From Chlamydiota bacterium (GTDB lineage Bacteria > Chlamydiota > Chlamydiia > Chlamydiales > JAAZZY01), in the NCBI GenBank assembly GCA_022601335.1, contig JAJACV010000044.1:1-42185 (forward strand): a stretch of 42,185 nucleotides of DNA. Reading direction: 5' to 3'. The notes under the pieces are model-generated. The model was not told the DNA's origin, searched no databases, and saw nothing but the letters and a program-made list of their open reading frames with translations. The position numbers were made by a program, and so were the translations under genes. Within the stretch, counting starts at the first letter, position 1. The number at the start of each line of letters is the position of its first letter. Shown in pieces: positions 8,327 to 16,618 of this stretch.

Positions 8327-9267
8327 ACATTGCGATACTCATTTGCTTTTAAGAACTGATAGAGACCTACTAATTCCTTAATACCATCATCTAATGAATG
8401 AGTAGGTCTCCACCCCAAAGCTTCTAGCTTTTCATTAGAAACAATATAGTCTCGCTTATCTGGATCCTCTCCAATAGCTGCACTATGGAAATAAAAATCA
8501 GGAACATATTCTTGGATTTTTTCACAAAGTTCTCTTTTACTTAAATTTGCACTCGAAAGGCCTACATTATAAGCTTGTCCCTTCATCTCATCAAAGTGCT
8601 CTATTCCAAACAGGAACGCATTAGCAACGTCTTTAATATGAATGAAATTTCTCTTGAAATGCTCTTCAAACAAGACTAAATAACGGTCATGCATAGCACG
8701 ATAGACAAAATCATTAACCAGCAAATCTATTCTCATTCTTGGAGAAGCTCCAAATACAGTCGCTAATCGAAATGAAATTGCATTCTTTAATGAAAGAATC
8801 TGTACTTCAATATCTACTTTTAAACGACCATATAAAGACACAGGATTCAAGGGAGATTCTTCAGTGCAATGCTTTCCTTCTTCTCCTACCCCATAACCAC
8901 TATTTGTTGTTGGAAATAAAACTTTTTGATCAGAAGAAAGTTTACTCAATAAATACTGAACGGATTCAAAATTTACTAACTCAGTTAAACGAGGATTTTC
9001 TTTACATGCAGGAGCTCCAACAATAGCCGCTAGAGGAATAATAATATCTGCCTCTTTAAGGAATTTATCAATCAGCTCGTAATTACAGACATCCCCTTTC
9101 TCAAAAGAGAAGTAAGGGCTTGAAAAACAAGAGATGAGTGAAGTTTGCTTGAAGTTGAGGTTATCTAAAACCTGCACCTGATAGCCTTGACTCAAAAGCT
9201 CAGGCACTAAAACAGACCCAATATAACCGGCGCCACCTGTTACTAATATTTTCTCTTTTCTTTCCAT
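8323..9267 (-). CDS. NAD-dependent nucleotide-sugar dehydrogenase/epimerase, Cj1427-like
   Basis: An extended SDR of 314 residues with the Rossmann motif TGGAGYIGS (about 10-18). TTNSGYG stands at the catalytic Ser/Thr position and YGRLK provides the YxxxK pair. The segments RLATVFGASPRMRIDLLVND and SAAIGEDPDKRDYIVS strongly recall Campylobacter Cj1427, described as a GDP-D-glycero-alpha-D-manno-heptose 4-dehydrogenase that holds NAD tightly and recycles it with 2-oxoglutarate. I am matching from memory, without an alignment. The hddA kinase is 19 bp upstream in the same operon, which supports a heptose substrate. If the parallel holds, the by-product L-2-hydroxyglutarate would be removed by LhgO at 5128. 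Confidence 0.75.
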   Translation of the reverse strand: MERKEKILVTGGAGYIGSVLVPELLSQGYQVQVLDNLNFKQTSLISCFSSPYFSFEKGDVCNYELIDKFLKEADIIIPLAAIVGAPACKENPRLTELVNFESVQYLLSKLSSDQKVLFPTTNSGYGVGEEGKHCTEESPLNPVSLYGRLKVDIEVQILSLKNAISFRLATVFGASPRMRIDLLVNDFVYRAMHDRYLVLFEEHFKRNFIHIKDVANAFLFGIEHFDEMKGQAYNVGLSSANLSKRELCEKIQEYVPDFYFHSAAIGEDPDKRDYIVSNEKLEALGWRPTHSLDDGIKELVGLYQFLKANEYRNV

Positions 9268-9286
9268 GTGTCAAACCTATTCGTTA

Positions 9287-10282
9287 TCAGTGATTGTAAT
9301 ATATAATTGAGCTGCCTTCATTTTCGAAGCCAAATTTGACTTCGCGAAGCGGAGACAAAGCCTCTCTAACCGAGTTCTGTTTGTCTATTGGGACCATCAA
9401 CAGTAAAAACCCCCCTCTACCAGCTCCACATAACTTACCCCCATACGCACCCGCTAGCTTAGCTTTTGAATACAGCTCATCAATATGATTATTAGAGATT
9501 TTAGAGGAAAGTTTCCGTTTGAGCTGCCAACCTTGATCCATTAAGTGACCTAATTCTATCAGCATTTCAGTAGGAGGTAATTGAGAAATAATGCTTTCTG
9601 CTTCAAAGACCATCTCGTGCATTAATTCTAAGTTCGAGTTGTTCTCTGCACTTTTAGTCTTTGTGATTTGCTCTTCTAGAATATCTTCAGCATAGCGCTT
9701 AACACCAGTATAAAAAAGCATGAGGGAGTTATCTAAAAGTGTTTTCTTCTCATTTGAGATAATAACAGGACGCACCTGAACACCCTCTTTAGAAAACTCT
9801 ATTACATTAAGCCCCCCATAGGCTGCGTGATACTGGTCTTGAGAGCCTACTTTTTCTTGTATTAATTTTTGTTCCACATAAAGAGCTTTCTCAGCAAGTA
9901 GAGCTTTTAAAGATTTTTTACCTTTGTAAGCATTGAGCGCATTTAAAAGGCCCACTGTAAAAGCTGAGGAAGAGCCAAGGCCTGTTCGAGCTGGAAGATC
10001 AGCAAAAATATGAATATCTAATCCTTCAAAAAGCTCTGCATACTTAAGGCATTCCCGTACACTTGGGTGCTGAATTTCATCGAGAGAATTAACCACTTCA
10101 GATTTTGAATATCCGACTCTAATTTTATAATCAAAAAAGGGACTGAGAGAATTTAAACTCAAGTAGATATACTGATTGATAGTGGTACCTAAAACAGCAC
10201 CATTTTTCTTAAGATAATAGGAAGGGTAATCAGTCCCTCCTCCAAAAAAACTAATCCGAACAGGTGTTTTAGATATGATCAT
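9287..10282 (-). CDS. hddA: D-glycero-alpha-D-manno-heptose 7-phosphate kinase (GHMP family)
   Basis: A GHMP kinase of 331 residues, the normal length for HddA. The N-terminal PVRISFFGGGTDYP (about 7-20) is the sugar-phosphate entry typical of HddA and fucokinase-like enzymes. The ATP loop LPARTGLGSSSAF occupies about 96-108, and the third GHMP motif KLCGAGRGGFLLL lies near residues 280-292. The expected reaction is phosphorylation of D-glycero-D-manno-heptose 7-phosphate at C1, on the way to GDP-heptose. A GmhA-like isomerase is encoded at 21177. A GmhB phosphatase and an HddC guanylyltransferase are not in the window. A related sugar-1-kinase specificity cannot be excluded. A 12-bp perfect palindrome (10291-10302) covers the ribosome-site region, with AAAGAG eight bases before the ATG. 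Confidence 0.82.
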   Translation of the reverse strand: MIISKTPVRISFFGGGTDYPSYYLKKNGAVLGTTINQYIYLSLNSLSPFFDYKIRVGYSKSEVVNSLDEIQHPSVRECLKYAELFEGLDIHIFADLPARTGLGSSSAFTVGLLNALNAYKGKKSLKALLAEKALYVEQKLIQEKVGSQDQYHAAYGGLNVIEFSKEGVQVRPVIISNEKKTLLDNSLMLFYTGVKRYAEDILEEQITKTKSAENNSNLELMHEMVFEAESIISQLPPTEMLIELGHLMDQGWQLKRKLSSKISNNHIDELYSKAKLAGAYGGKLCGAGRGGFLLLMVPIDKQNSVREALSPLREVKFGFENEGSSIIYYNH

Positions 10283-10367
10283 ACAAGCAACTCTTTAAAG
10301 AGAGCATTTTAGCATATTTTATTTCTACTCGTACAGAGATAAAAGAGTAAGTTTTGAAAAATATTAC

Positions 10368-10640
10368 TTAGTCACCAAAAAGTCGCTTAGAGACATCCTC
10401 AATACTGGGACCACTTTTCCCTTTTTTTTGATTTAGAGGCTTAAACTCCTCGCAGTAGTTATTCTCTTCACGATCTCTTATAGGATCTGTTCCTGGAATA
10501 TAACAGTCATTTGGTTTGCCTGGTATATAGAACTGACAACCCCTGCAACAGTGCAAATAAGAAAAACAATGGCTACACGTCGTTTTAAAATGAATCACAG
10601 CATCCACTTCTTTTTGACATTTCCAACAAGAATTAGCCAT
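10368..10640 (-). CDS. Small zinc-ribbon-like cysteine protein
   Basis: A 90-residue soluble protein with nine cysteines. It has CxxC at residues 5-8, CxxC at 22-25, a CCxxC at 31-35, then FYIPGKPNDC, a DREENNYC segment and a short charged tail. The first two CxxC pairs would hold one zinc ion. The middle part resembles a conserved uncharacterised family in which CxxCxFYxPGxxNDC is followed by D-R/K-E-x-x-N-x-C-x-x-F. I know no function for that family. The start ATG overlaps the end of the repeat-protein gene by eight bases, so the two are probably translated together. Confidence 0.7.
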   Translation of the reverse strand: MANSCWKCQKEVDAVIHFKTTCSHCFSYLHCCRGCQFYIPGKPNDCYIPGTDPIRDREENNYCEEFKPLNQKKGKSGPSIEDVSKRLFGD

Positions 10641-13248
10641 TGAGGTTTACCTTTTCTCCCATGTCATACCTATGCTCAGATACATTTCCTTTTTCATCGA
10701 AAACTTTCTTTAATCCATTGAGCTTATCTTCATAAAAAATTTGGAGAACTTTTGGTTTCCCATCTTCATAATATTTGTTGAAAAATCCATGGCGAAGGCC
10801 CTCGTTATATTCAGCTTCAAATAACAACACTCCCTGACGATTTTTTTCAAAAGCATAACCATCCAGCTGGCCCTCTTTATAATTTTTTTCGCTTAGCACG
10901 TCTCCCTTTGGAGAATAAGTGATCTCTTGCCCTTCTTTTACGTTATGGAAAAACGTAGTTTTGGAATAGATTTGGTCATTAGGATAGTATTGAATAGCAT
11001 CTCCGTGATGCTCTCCTTCTAAATAATTAGTTATAGATAAAACACTTCCTTCGGGAGAGAAAATCGTTGAGGGGCCCTCTTTTTTTCCATTTTTATAAAA
11101 CGTACTAGCAACCTTCATGCCTCCTTCATTGTATTCCGAAACCTCTCCTTCTAGCAAATCTTTATCATAAGTAGCTTCCAAAGCTTTGACAGCACCTAAC
11201 ACTGGATCAAAGGGATAAAAGACTTGATGTAACCCTTGTTTTAAATCATTCTTAAAGTGATAGCTAATTTCAGAACCATCTGCACATTTTTCAAAATATT
11301 TCCCATCTAATTTCCCGTCTAAGTAGCTAGATTCATGAATTAGCTCACCTTCTTGAGTCCAAAGTGATTTTTTTCCATGTAGCTTACCTTCTTTATAGGT
11401 CAGCATTGCTTCAATTTGTCCTGAAGGATAATAATTTTTCTGTTCTCCGTCTAAAATACCTTCATTATATGAAATTTCCTTCTTAAGGCAGGGCTCACTT
11501 TCTTCTTCTTTTTTTGCAAAATACTCCTGGTAATCCCCTGATGGAACACCTAGATGGTAATGGCTGGTAATATGCTCTGAACCATCATCAAACCAGCTCT
11601 GACACAAACCATCCATTTTTCCTTCATGGTAATGAGCTAAGGCTCTTTTTTGGCCATTTTCATAGTAAGTTTCTTCGAGGCCATCCTTTTCTCCATTCTT
11701 ATAGTCTACTCGCTGTTTTAAAGAACCATCAGGATATCTCAATATAAAAGTTCCAACAGGTTTACCCTTTTCATAAGTTTGCTCTGAAAGAATTTGTCCA
11801 TTAGAAGCATACTTTTTCTCAGAACCATGAAGCTTTCCAAAACTATATTCTACTTGGGATTGTAGACTCCCATTTTCATACCATCTCGAAGAAATTCCAT
11901 TTGCAAGATCTTTTGAAAAAAATTCCTCATTTTTCTTCTGACCATTTTCATACCATTCTAAATAACGTCCATCTTTTAAGCCTTCACATAGTTCGGCGCA
12001 GATAAAAGGACTCCCACTTAAGTACCACTCTTCATAAAGCCCTTCAGCCTTTCCGTTTGAGTAGTGTGCTTTTATTTTGGGTTGTCCTGACTCAAAATAC
12101 TCTAGTTGATTGCCTTCAAAATGACCTTTAACATATTGATAATCTTTAGTTAATTTGCCATTTTCATGCCACTCCAGATACTTTCGATCAAACGTGCCAT
12201 TTGCATCTAAAAAGTATTTTTTATGTAACTGGCCTGAAGAATAAAATTCTTCAATCGGTTTTAGTAATCTCCCTTTTTCATCATAAGAGGCTATTTTCTG
12301 AAATGATCCATCTGGATACTTAATTTGATGTAGCTTAATGGGGCGACCGTTCTGATATTCACCGCCTCCTAAAAGAACCCCTTCATCTGAAAAAAATTCT
12401 TCCCGGCCTTCTTTCTTACCATTTATATAGTTCACTTGATAACAAAGCTTTGAGTTCGCATGATAAATGGTGTGCTTTCCTTCTGGAAGGCCTTGTTGGT
12501 AATTTTGAATTTCACGAATGGCTTCTTTTTCATCATATTTTATAAGTGCCGGTGAGGTGTTGTTACCATGTAAAAGATTGTCTTTATAAATAGATGTGGA
12601 AGCAAGCATCCCATTTTCATGCCAAGACATACTCGATCCATGTAAAAGCCCCTTTTCAAAATTCTTTAATGAACTTCTTTTCCCACTTTTGAAGTAGGTT
12701 ATATTTTCACCAAAAAGCACCCCATGGATATAATTTTCTTCTTCACCTAGTTGTCCATTATCAAAGAAAGTCTCCACTAAGCCATGGTACTTCCCTTCAA
12801 AAAAGAAACATTTTTTATGTGCTTTTCCATTTGAATAAAAAGCCTTTGCCGGGCCATGAAGTTTCCCTTCTTTGTAGTGTAGTACTTTTTCAAGAGCCCC
12901 TGAAGGGTATCTCAGCACACAAACACCATGAGGAACTATGTCATTAGAATCTTTTAAAACAGCTAAGTCTTCCTCAATATAGATTTTCCCATCAGCAAAA
13001 AATTCCACTTTTTTTACAGGTAATTTGTCTTCTTCACCCTGAGGCTCATAAAAAACTACAGATTTTGCATTCCCATTTTCAAAATACTTTGTAACTTGAG
13101 GATGCCAGTTAGCTTTTCTTTGCTTCAACTCATAAGCAACAGGCTTAACTTCTTCGATTTTTTTAAGACCTTCGCAATAACATGGGTTAGCAAAAAGCAA
13201 TGCTAAACAAACCAAACTAGAAAATCGTACCCTTGAATAAAAGTTCAT
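10633..13248 (-). CDS. Secreted YwqK/MORN-like repeat protein, about 33 repeats
   Basis: Starting at the ATG at 13248 gives 871 residues with a signal peptide (basic MNFYSRVRF, hydrophobic LVCLALLFA, then a Cys-rich cleavage zone at about 20-26). The frame stays open to 13326 but the extra N-terminus would spoil the signal peptide; an ATG at 13260 is an alternative. Nearly the whole mature protein consists of about 33 tandem repeats of about 24 residues. The consensus is an aromatic-x-N/D/S-G-x pair, then x5-Y-x-x-G-K/L-x-x-G, as in WHENGKLTKDYQYVKGHFEG. This is the YwqK or MORN-variant repeat, which folds into a long beta-strand array. Such proteins are abundant in environmental Chlamydiae and some Bacteroidetes; a binding or surface role is likely but undefined. 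Confidence 0.85.
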   Translation of the reverse strand: MNFYSRVRFSSLVCLALLFANPCYCEGLKKIEEVKPVAYELKQRKANWHPQVTKYFENGNAKSVVFYEPQGEEDKLPVKKVEFFADGKIYIEEDLAVLKDSNDIVPHGVCVLRYPSGALEKVLHYKEGKLHGPAKAFYSNGKAHKKCFFFEGKYHGLVETFFDNGQLGEEENYIHGVLFGENITYFKSGKRSSLKNFEKGLLHGSSMSWHENGMLASTSIYKDNLLHGNNTSPALIKYDEKEAIREIQNYQQGLPEGKHTIYHANSKLCYQVNYINGKKEGREEFFSDEGVLLGGGEYQNGRPIKLHQIKYPDGSFQKIASYDEKGRLLKPIEEFYSSGQLHKKYFLDANGTFDRKYLEWHENGKLTKDYQYVKGHFEGNQLEYFESGQPKIKAHYSNGKAEGLYEEWYLSGSPFICAELCEGLKDGRYLEWYENGQKKNEEFFSKDLANGISSRWYENGSLQSQVEYSFGKLHGSEKKYASNGQILSEQTYEKGKPVGTFILRYPDGSLKQRVDYKNGEKDGLEETYYENGQKRALAHYHEGKMDGLCQSWFDDGSEHITSHYHLGVPSGDYQEYFAKKEEESEPCLKKEISYNEGILDGEQKNYYPSGQIEAMLTYKEGKLHGKKSLWTQEGELIHESSYLDGKLDGKYFEKCADGSEISYHFKNDLKQGLHQVFYPFDPVLGAVKALEATYDKDLLEGEVSEYNEGGMKVASTFYKNGKKEGPSTIFSPEGSVLSITNYLEGEHHGDAIQYYPNDQIYSKTTFFHNVKEGQEITYSPKGDVLSEKNYKEGQLDGYAFEKNRQGVLLFEAEYNEGLRHGFFNKYYEDGKPKVLQIFYEDKLNGLKKVFDEKGNVSEHRYDMGEKVNLNG

Positions 13249-13470
13249 ATGTAATCTCATAGATATAAAAAATAAATCCCACGATAACAAAATAAACTCT
13301 TTTTTACAACAATGCACTGGAAACATAAGGAGCTTAATTTGAAATAGATGTACATTAATAAATTATTAGTTACGAAATAGTATAAAACTAACTCGAATAA
13401 AAAATAGACAAAAAAATCTCTATTTTGTAAAGACAGGTATTAAATAAAAGTCGAAACCATATTTGCCCTC

Positions 13471-13475
13471 AGGAG
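13471..13475 (+). promoter_or_regulatory. Ribosome binding site fixing the start at 13484
   Basis: AGGAG lies eight bases before the ATG at 13484. An in-frame start at 13463 lies upstream of this site and would add seven residues before the signal peptide, so the later start is preferred. Confidence 0.75.
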
Positions 13476-13483
13476 CCTTAACT

Positions 13484-13819
13484 ATGAAAAAATTTCAATA
13501 TAGAATTTTATTAATGCTGGGAGCTGTTTCCCTTCTATCTTTTGCTGGATGTAACCCACCAAATAACTGCAACTCTTCGAAATGCGCACAAAGCTGCTGC
13601 GCCAGCAAATCAAGCTGTAACACTAACAGAAAGGGTTTATTTGGTCGCCGCTCTAGAAATAACTCTAACTGCTGCCAACAGTGCTGCAGTAATTGCGCAA
13701 GCAACTGCTGCTGCTTCACTCAGAGCTGTAGATCATGTGAATATTGTGGACCTAGTGGCTGTAATACAAAAAACACGTCTACAAAAGCACGAGGCAGAAC
13801 TAAACTTCGCTATAAATAA
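13484..13819 (+). CDS. Small cysteine-rich lipoprotein (OmcA-like in character)
   Basis: The 111-residue product starts with a basic-hydrophobic signal peptide and a lipobox-like SFAGC at residues 19-23, so lipidation at Cys23 is expected although the -3 residue is Phe rather than Leu. The mature part holds 17 further cysteines, many as CC or CCC (38-39, 63-64, 67-68, 75-77), with little hydrophobic core, and ends in a basic tail. This recalls the small cysteine-rich outer membrane lipoprotein of Chlamydia that cross-links the envelope by disulfides. The resemblance is in composition and architecture, not in aligned sequence. It is monocistronic, with its own ribosome site and a strong terminator 22 bp after the stop. 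Overlapping frames on both strands here are less credible because they lack a ribosome site. Confidence 0.72.
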   Translation: MKKFQYRILLMLGAVSLLSFAGCNPPNNCNSSKCAQSCCASKSSCNTNRKGLFGRRSRNNSNCCQQCCSNCASNCCCFTQSCRSCEYCGPSGCNTKNTSTKARGRTKLRYK

Positions 13820-13840
13820 ATTTTTCAGACGAAAAGCTTC

Positions 13841-13872
13841 AAGCAGCTATTTTACCTAAATAGCTGCTTTTT
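13841..13872 (+). terminator. Intrinsic terminator after the cysteine-rich lipoprotein gene
   Basis: The arms AAGCAGCTATTT (13841-13852) and AAATAGCTGCTT (13858-13869) pair perfectly over 12 bp around a five-base loop, and the T-run continues to 13872. It ends the lipoprotein transcript before pgeF. A-rich sequence upstream of the stem is modest, so action is expected mainly on the + strand. Confidence 0.88.
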
Positions 13873-13910
13873 CATTTCCTATTTTAAAGAATTTTAGGAT
13901 ACTAGAGTCC

Positions 13911-14663
13911 ATGATCACTAAAGAAAAAAATGGACTTGAATGGCTTGAATTCGAGTTATTCCAAGAATTTGACAATTTAAATCATGCTATCTTAACCAGA
14001 AAAGGTGGGTATAGCTCTGCTCCTCAAAATTCTTTGAATCTCAATACAAACTCAGCACAAGTTTCTAAAGATATTGAGCAAAACTTACAAAAAGTAAAAG
14101 AGACGCTTTCACTATCACAACTCATTTGGGCAAAGCAAGTTCACGGTAGTAAAATAAATGAAATAACTCCATCGAACCTAAGTCACTCTTTTGAATGTGA
14201 TGCTTTAATTTCTAAGCATACAAAGATTACTCTTCTTATTAAGCATGCTGATTGCCAAGCAGCCCTTTTCTATGACCCTATTCAAAAAGTGATAGCCAAT
14301 GTGCACTGTGGATGGAGAGGTAGCGTACAAAATATTTATAAAAAAACTATCAATGAGATGAAATCTAGATTTAATTGTAAGCCAGAAAATATCTATGTTG
14401 GAATATCTCCGAGCTTGGGCCCTAAAAATAGTGAATTTATTCACTACAAAAAAGAACTCCCATCTAGCTTCTGGGAGTTCCAAGTAAAACCATACTATTT
14501 TGACTTTTGGAGCATTTCAAAGGATCAACTCAACAACTGTGGTATTTTAAATAAGCACTTACAAATTGCAGGATTAGATACCTACTCTCAGTCTGAGCTT
14601 TTCTATTCATACCGAAAAGAATCCGATACAGGAAGAAATGGAAGCTTCATTCAAATTCTTTAA
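13911..14663 (+). CDS. pgeF: YfiH/PgeF-family laccase-domain protein
   Basis: A 250-residue member of the multicopper-polyphenol-oxidase-like (DUF152) family. The family motifs are clear: KQVHG at about 75-79, KHADCQAALFYDP at about 111-123, and the diagnostic VHCGWRG at about 131-137. These supply the His-Cys-His metal site (near His78, Cys115, His132). E. coli YfiH acts in peptidoglycan quality control, removing wrongly attached serine from precursors, while mammalian LACC1 and some bacterial members act on purine nucleosides; which activity applies here is unknown. The gene is a housekeeping island between the glycan operons and ends ten bases before the convergent methyltransferase-like gene. 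Confidence 0.88.
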   Translation: MITKEKNGLEWLEFELFQEFDNLNHAILTRKGGYSSAPQNSLNLNTNSAQVSKDIEQNLQKVKETLSLSQLIWAKQVHGSKINEITPSNLSHSFECDALISKHTKITLLIKHADCQAALFYDPIQKVIANVHCGWRGSVQNIYKKTINEMKSRFNCKPENIYVGISPSLGPKNSEFIHYKKELPSSFWEFQVKPYYFDFWSISKDQLNNCGILNKHLQIAGLDTYSQSELFYSYRKESDTGRNGSFIQIL

Positions 14664-14673
14664 ATAAAAAACT

Positions 14674-15291
14674 CTATTTTTTCAGAGTTGCCAACAAAAT
14701 GGTGTAATTAGCCCCATTGACATCACCAGATTGAACTACTTCATTTACACCTGAAAACTGAAAGACAAAATGAAAACTGCCTCTCAATAGTTGCAAAAAG
14801 CTTTCATCTAATTTTCTATCTTTTTTAAAGCCAACAATCAAATGTCCCTCTTCTAAAAGTGTATTGGAGTATTTTTTAAAATTTGTCTGAAAACCTTTGA
14901 GACTATCTAAACAAGAAAAATTAAAAAAGCAACAACCTGAAACAGGTTCTGATAAATCATCAATATTTAACAAATAGTCAAAATTTGGCCAATGTTTCTC
15001 AAAATGAGCTTTTGTTTGAAGATTTAACAAATGACTATAAAAATCATTGGACTCTTTTTGAAGGACTAGTGAACCCAGGCCCGTTTCTGAAGCTATTTCA
15101 AGGACCGATCCCTTAGAGCTTAATAGCTTAGAAGCAAACTTATAGTACGATAATCTATTTAGTAATTCCTGCTGGTCATTGAAAAAAACTTCTGATGAAG
15201 AATCATCCAGCAAAAAACCATCATCAGGCATGCCTTCAACAACATCTTCCCATTTAGCATGGTCTTTTTCTTCTAAAATTTTATTATTCAT
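14674..15291 (-). CDS. Degenerate class I methyltransferase paralogue
   Basis: This 205-residue protein is a diverged duplicate of its upstream neighbour. Here FFNDQQELLNRLSYYKFASK and KGSVLEIASETGLGS line up with LFNDPKRLGFVLARYKLAAS and KKSVLELGCSEGLGA in the neighbour. The SAM-binding glycine loop has changed from ELGCSEGLG to EIASETGLG, and the acidic motif II after it (GIDLD in the neighbour) is not recognisable. SAM binding is therefore doubtful, and a non-catalytic or partner role is possible. The ATG at 15291 is chosen because GGAG (15300-15303, complement) sits eight bases before it. A GTG at 15306 would overlap the upstream gene. Only one base separates it from the upstream stop codon. 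Confidence 0.72.
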   Translation of the reverse strand: MNNKILEEKDHAKWEDVVEGMPDDGFLLDDSSSEVFFNDQQELLNRLSYYKFASKLLSSKGSVLEIASETGLGSLVLQKESNDFYSHLLNLQTKAHFEKHWPNFDYLLNIDDLSEPVSGCCFFNFSCLDSLKGFQTNFKKYSNTLLEEGHLIVGFKKDRKLDESFLQLLRGSFHFVFQFSGVNEVVQSGDVNGANYTILLATLKK

Positions 15292-15292
15292 C

Positions 15293-15928
15293 CTATTTTC
15301 TCCCACATGCTAATACAAATAGATAATGTGCCATTGGATGGTATCCTAGGTGCATCACTTCATCGTTAATTCCAAATAAAAATACACTCTTAAAATACTT
15401 CTTCATCGCGTCTTGTAATTTAAGACCATCATAAAGATTTACATGACCTATTTGGCTTGCTTCAGAAGCGTACGGTGCAGAAGTTATATTAGGTGTTCCC
15501 ACTATTGCAATACCTTGCTCACACAAATTTGCAACAATTGTTTCAAAGTATTTAGCCTCAAATTCAGGATAGATGTGCTCGATAACATCTAAGCTTACTA
15601 CTGCATCAAATTCACCATAAGATTTTCCCATAAAATCTGATTCTTCAAATAAGTAGTGAGGTTGTTTGAGATTTAATTTGGCAGTTTCAATTGCATCAAC
15701 ATCTAGATCAATCCCTTTATAGGATAACGCATTCTTTGCTAAGATTGGAGCTCCGAGGCCTTCACTACATCCTAGTTCTAAAACACTTTTTTTAGATGGA
15801 ATTAAGCTTGCAGCTAGTTTATAGCGAGCTAAAACAAAGCCTAAACGTTTTGGATCATTAAATAAATTAAAATGCCAATGCCTACCCAATTGCCAACTTT
15901 GGGTGCCTTCTTTAGATTCTGTTGTCAT
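15293..15928 (-). CDS. Class I SAM-dependent methyltransferase
   Basis: A 211-residue methyltransferase with motif I SVLELGCSEGLGAP, the acidic ribose-binding YKGIDLDVDAIE, and motif IV FDAVVSLDVIEHI. The post-motif GIAIVGTPN follows. The layout matches Methyltransf_23-type enzymes of glycan loci, which methylate sugars or 3-amino groups. The ATG at 15928 is chosen for its AGGA site spaced about seven bases away. An upstream in-frame start at 15961 would overlap the preceding gene and add a poor N-terminus. It is followed immediately by its degenerate paralogue. Confidence 0.83.
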   Translation of the reverse strand: MTTESKEGTQSWQLGRHWHFNLFNDPKRLGFVLARYKLAASLIPSKKSVLELGCSEGLGAPILAKNALSYKGIDLDVDAIETAKLNLKQPHYLFEESDFMGKSYGEFDAVVSLDVIEHIYPEFEAKYFETIVANLCEQGIAIVGTPNITSAPYASEASQIGHVNLYDGLKLQDAMKKYFKSVFLFGINDEVMHLGYHPMAHYLFVLACGRK

Positions 15929-15945
15929 AATAAGTCCTTTTAAAT

Positions 15946-16605
15946 TTAGGGAATAAACCAATAATAATCACCAGTATAGCCAATTTCTTTAAAAAACGCT
16001 TTCCATTCATCCACATGTAAAATTGTCTTAGCTGTTAAATTCCAATGATACATCATCTCTTTTTCATAATCGTTCCTATAGGCGTCTACAGTAATAAAAC
16101 TGTGTTTTTTTGATACCCGCTCAATTTCCTGTAAGGCTTTTGCACATTCATCTTTATCTAAGTTATGTACTGTATTGATAGAAATAACGCAGTCAAAGGA
16201 ATTATCTTCAAAGTTTAACTGTCTTGCATCTCCAACAGTAAGACTCTCTTGTATGGGTTCCATACCATTTTCAATAGCATAGGTTGAAACATCCACTCCC
16301 TTTACTTTTATCTCAGGAATAAGACGTCTAAAGTCATACAACATAAAGCCTTTTCCACAGCCTACATCTAAAATAGAGTGGTTAGAAGTCAGGCCATAAA
16401 ACTTTTGAAATGTAGGAATGACATTTTCCCAGAAGCGCGGATGATACATAAATCCACCATAACCATGCTTCCTATCCCCATCAAAAAAATCTTCCCCAAA
16501 TTCTCTTGCTATCTTTCGATCGGCTTCTGTTTTTGAAGCGCCTCTTTCTTTTACATTTCTTTTAGATTGAGGATAGTTGACTAATAAATTTACTTCTCTT
16601 CCCAT
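15946..16605 (-). CDS. Class I SAM-dependent methyltransferase
   Basis: A 219-residue enzyme with SILDVGCGKGFMLYD as motif I, KGVDVS as the acidic loop, VGDARQLNFEDNSFDCVISIN for motifs II to IV, and EIERVSKKHSFITVDAYRND near the C-terminus. The N-terminal 60 residues (ERGASKTEADRKIAREFGEDFFDGDR) form a family-specific cap that may bind the acceptor. This type is common in nucleotide-sugar clusters, but the substrate is unknown. An AGGGA site lies about eight bases before the ATG. The 13-bp gap to the upstream SDR indicates the same operon. Confidence 0.83.
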   Translation of the reverse strand: MGREVNLLVNYPQSKRNVKERGASKTEADRKIAREFGEDFFDGDRKHGYGGFMYHPRFWENVIPTFQKFYGLTSNHSILDVGCGKGFMLYDFRRLIPEIKVKGVDVSTYAIENGMEPIQESLTVGDARQLNFEDNSFDCVISINTVHNLDKDECAKALQEIERVSKKHSFITVDAYRNDYEKEMMYHWNLTAKTILHVDEWKAFFKEIGYTGDYYWFIP

Positions 16606-16618
16606 TTCTATTTCCCTT

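Noticed and set aside
10633..13248. CRISPR-like or other DNA repeat array
   Set aside because: The periodicity is in the protein (about 24 residues, 72 bases) and the DNA copies differ widely. There are no identical repeats with unique spacers.
13542..13859. Alternative 105-codon + strand frame overlapping the cysteine-rich lipoprotein
   Set aside because: It starts inside the lipoprotein gene without a ribosome site, has no signal or domain, and runs into the terminator. Its alanine-rich sequence is what the Cys-rich gene's TGC repeats give in another frame.
14670..14689. Short hairpin (AACTCT/AGAGTT) between the converging pgeF and methyltransferase-like genes
   Set aside because: Only six base pairs with an eight-base loop, partly inside the coding end of the - strand gene; too weak to call a terminator.
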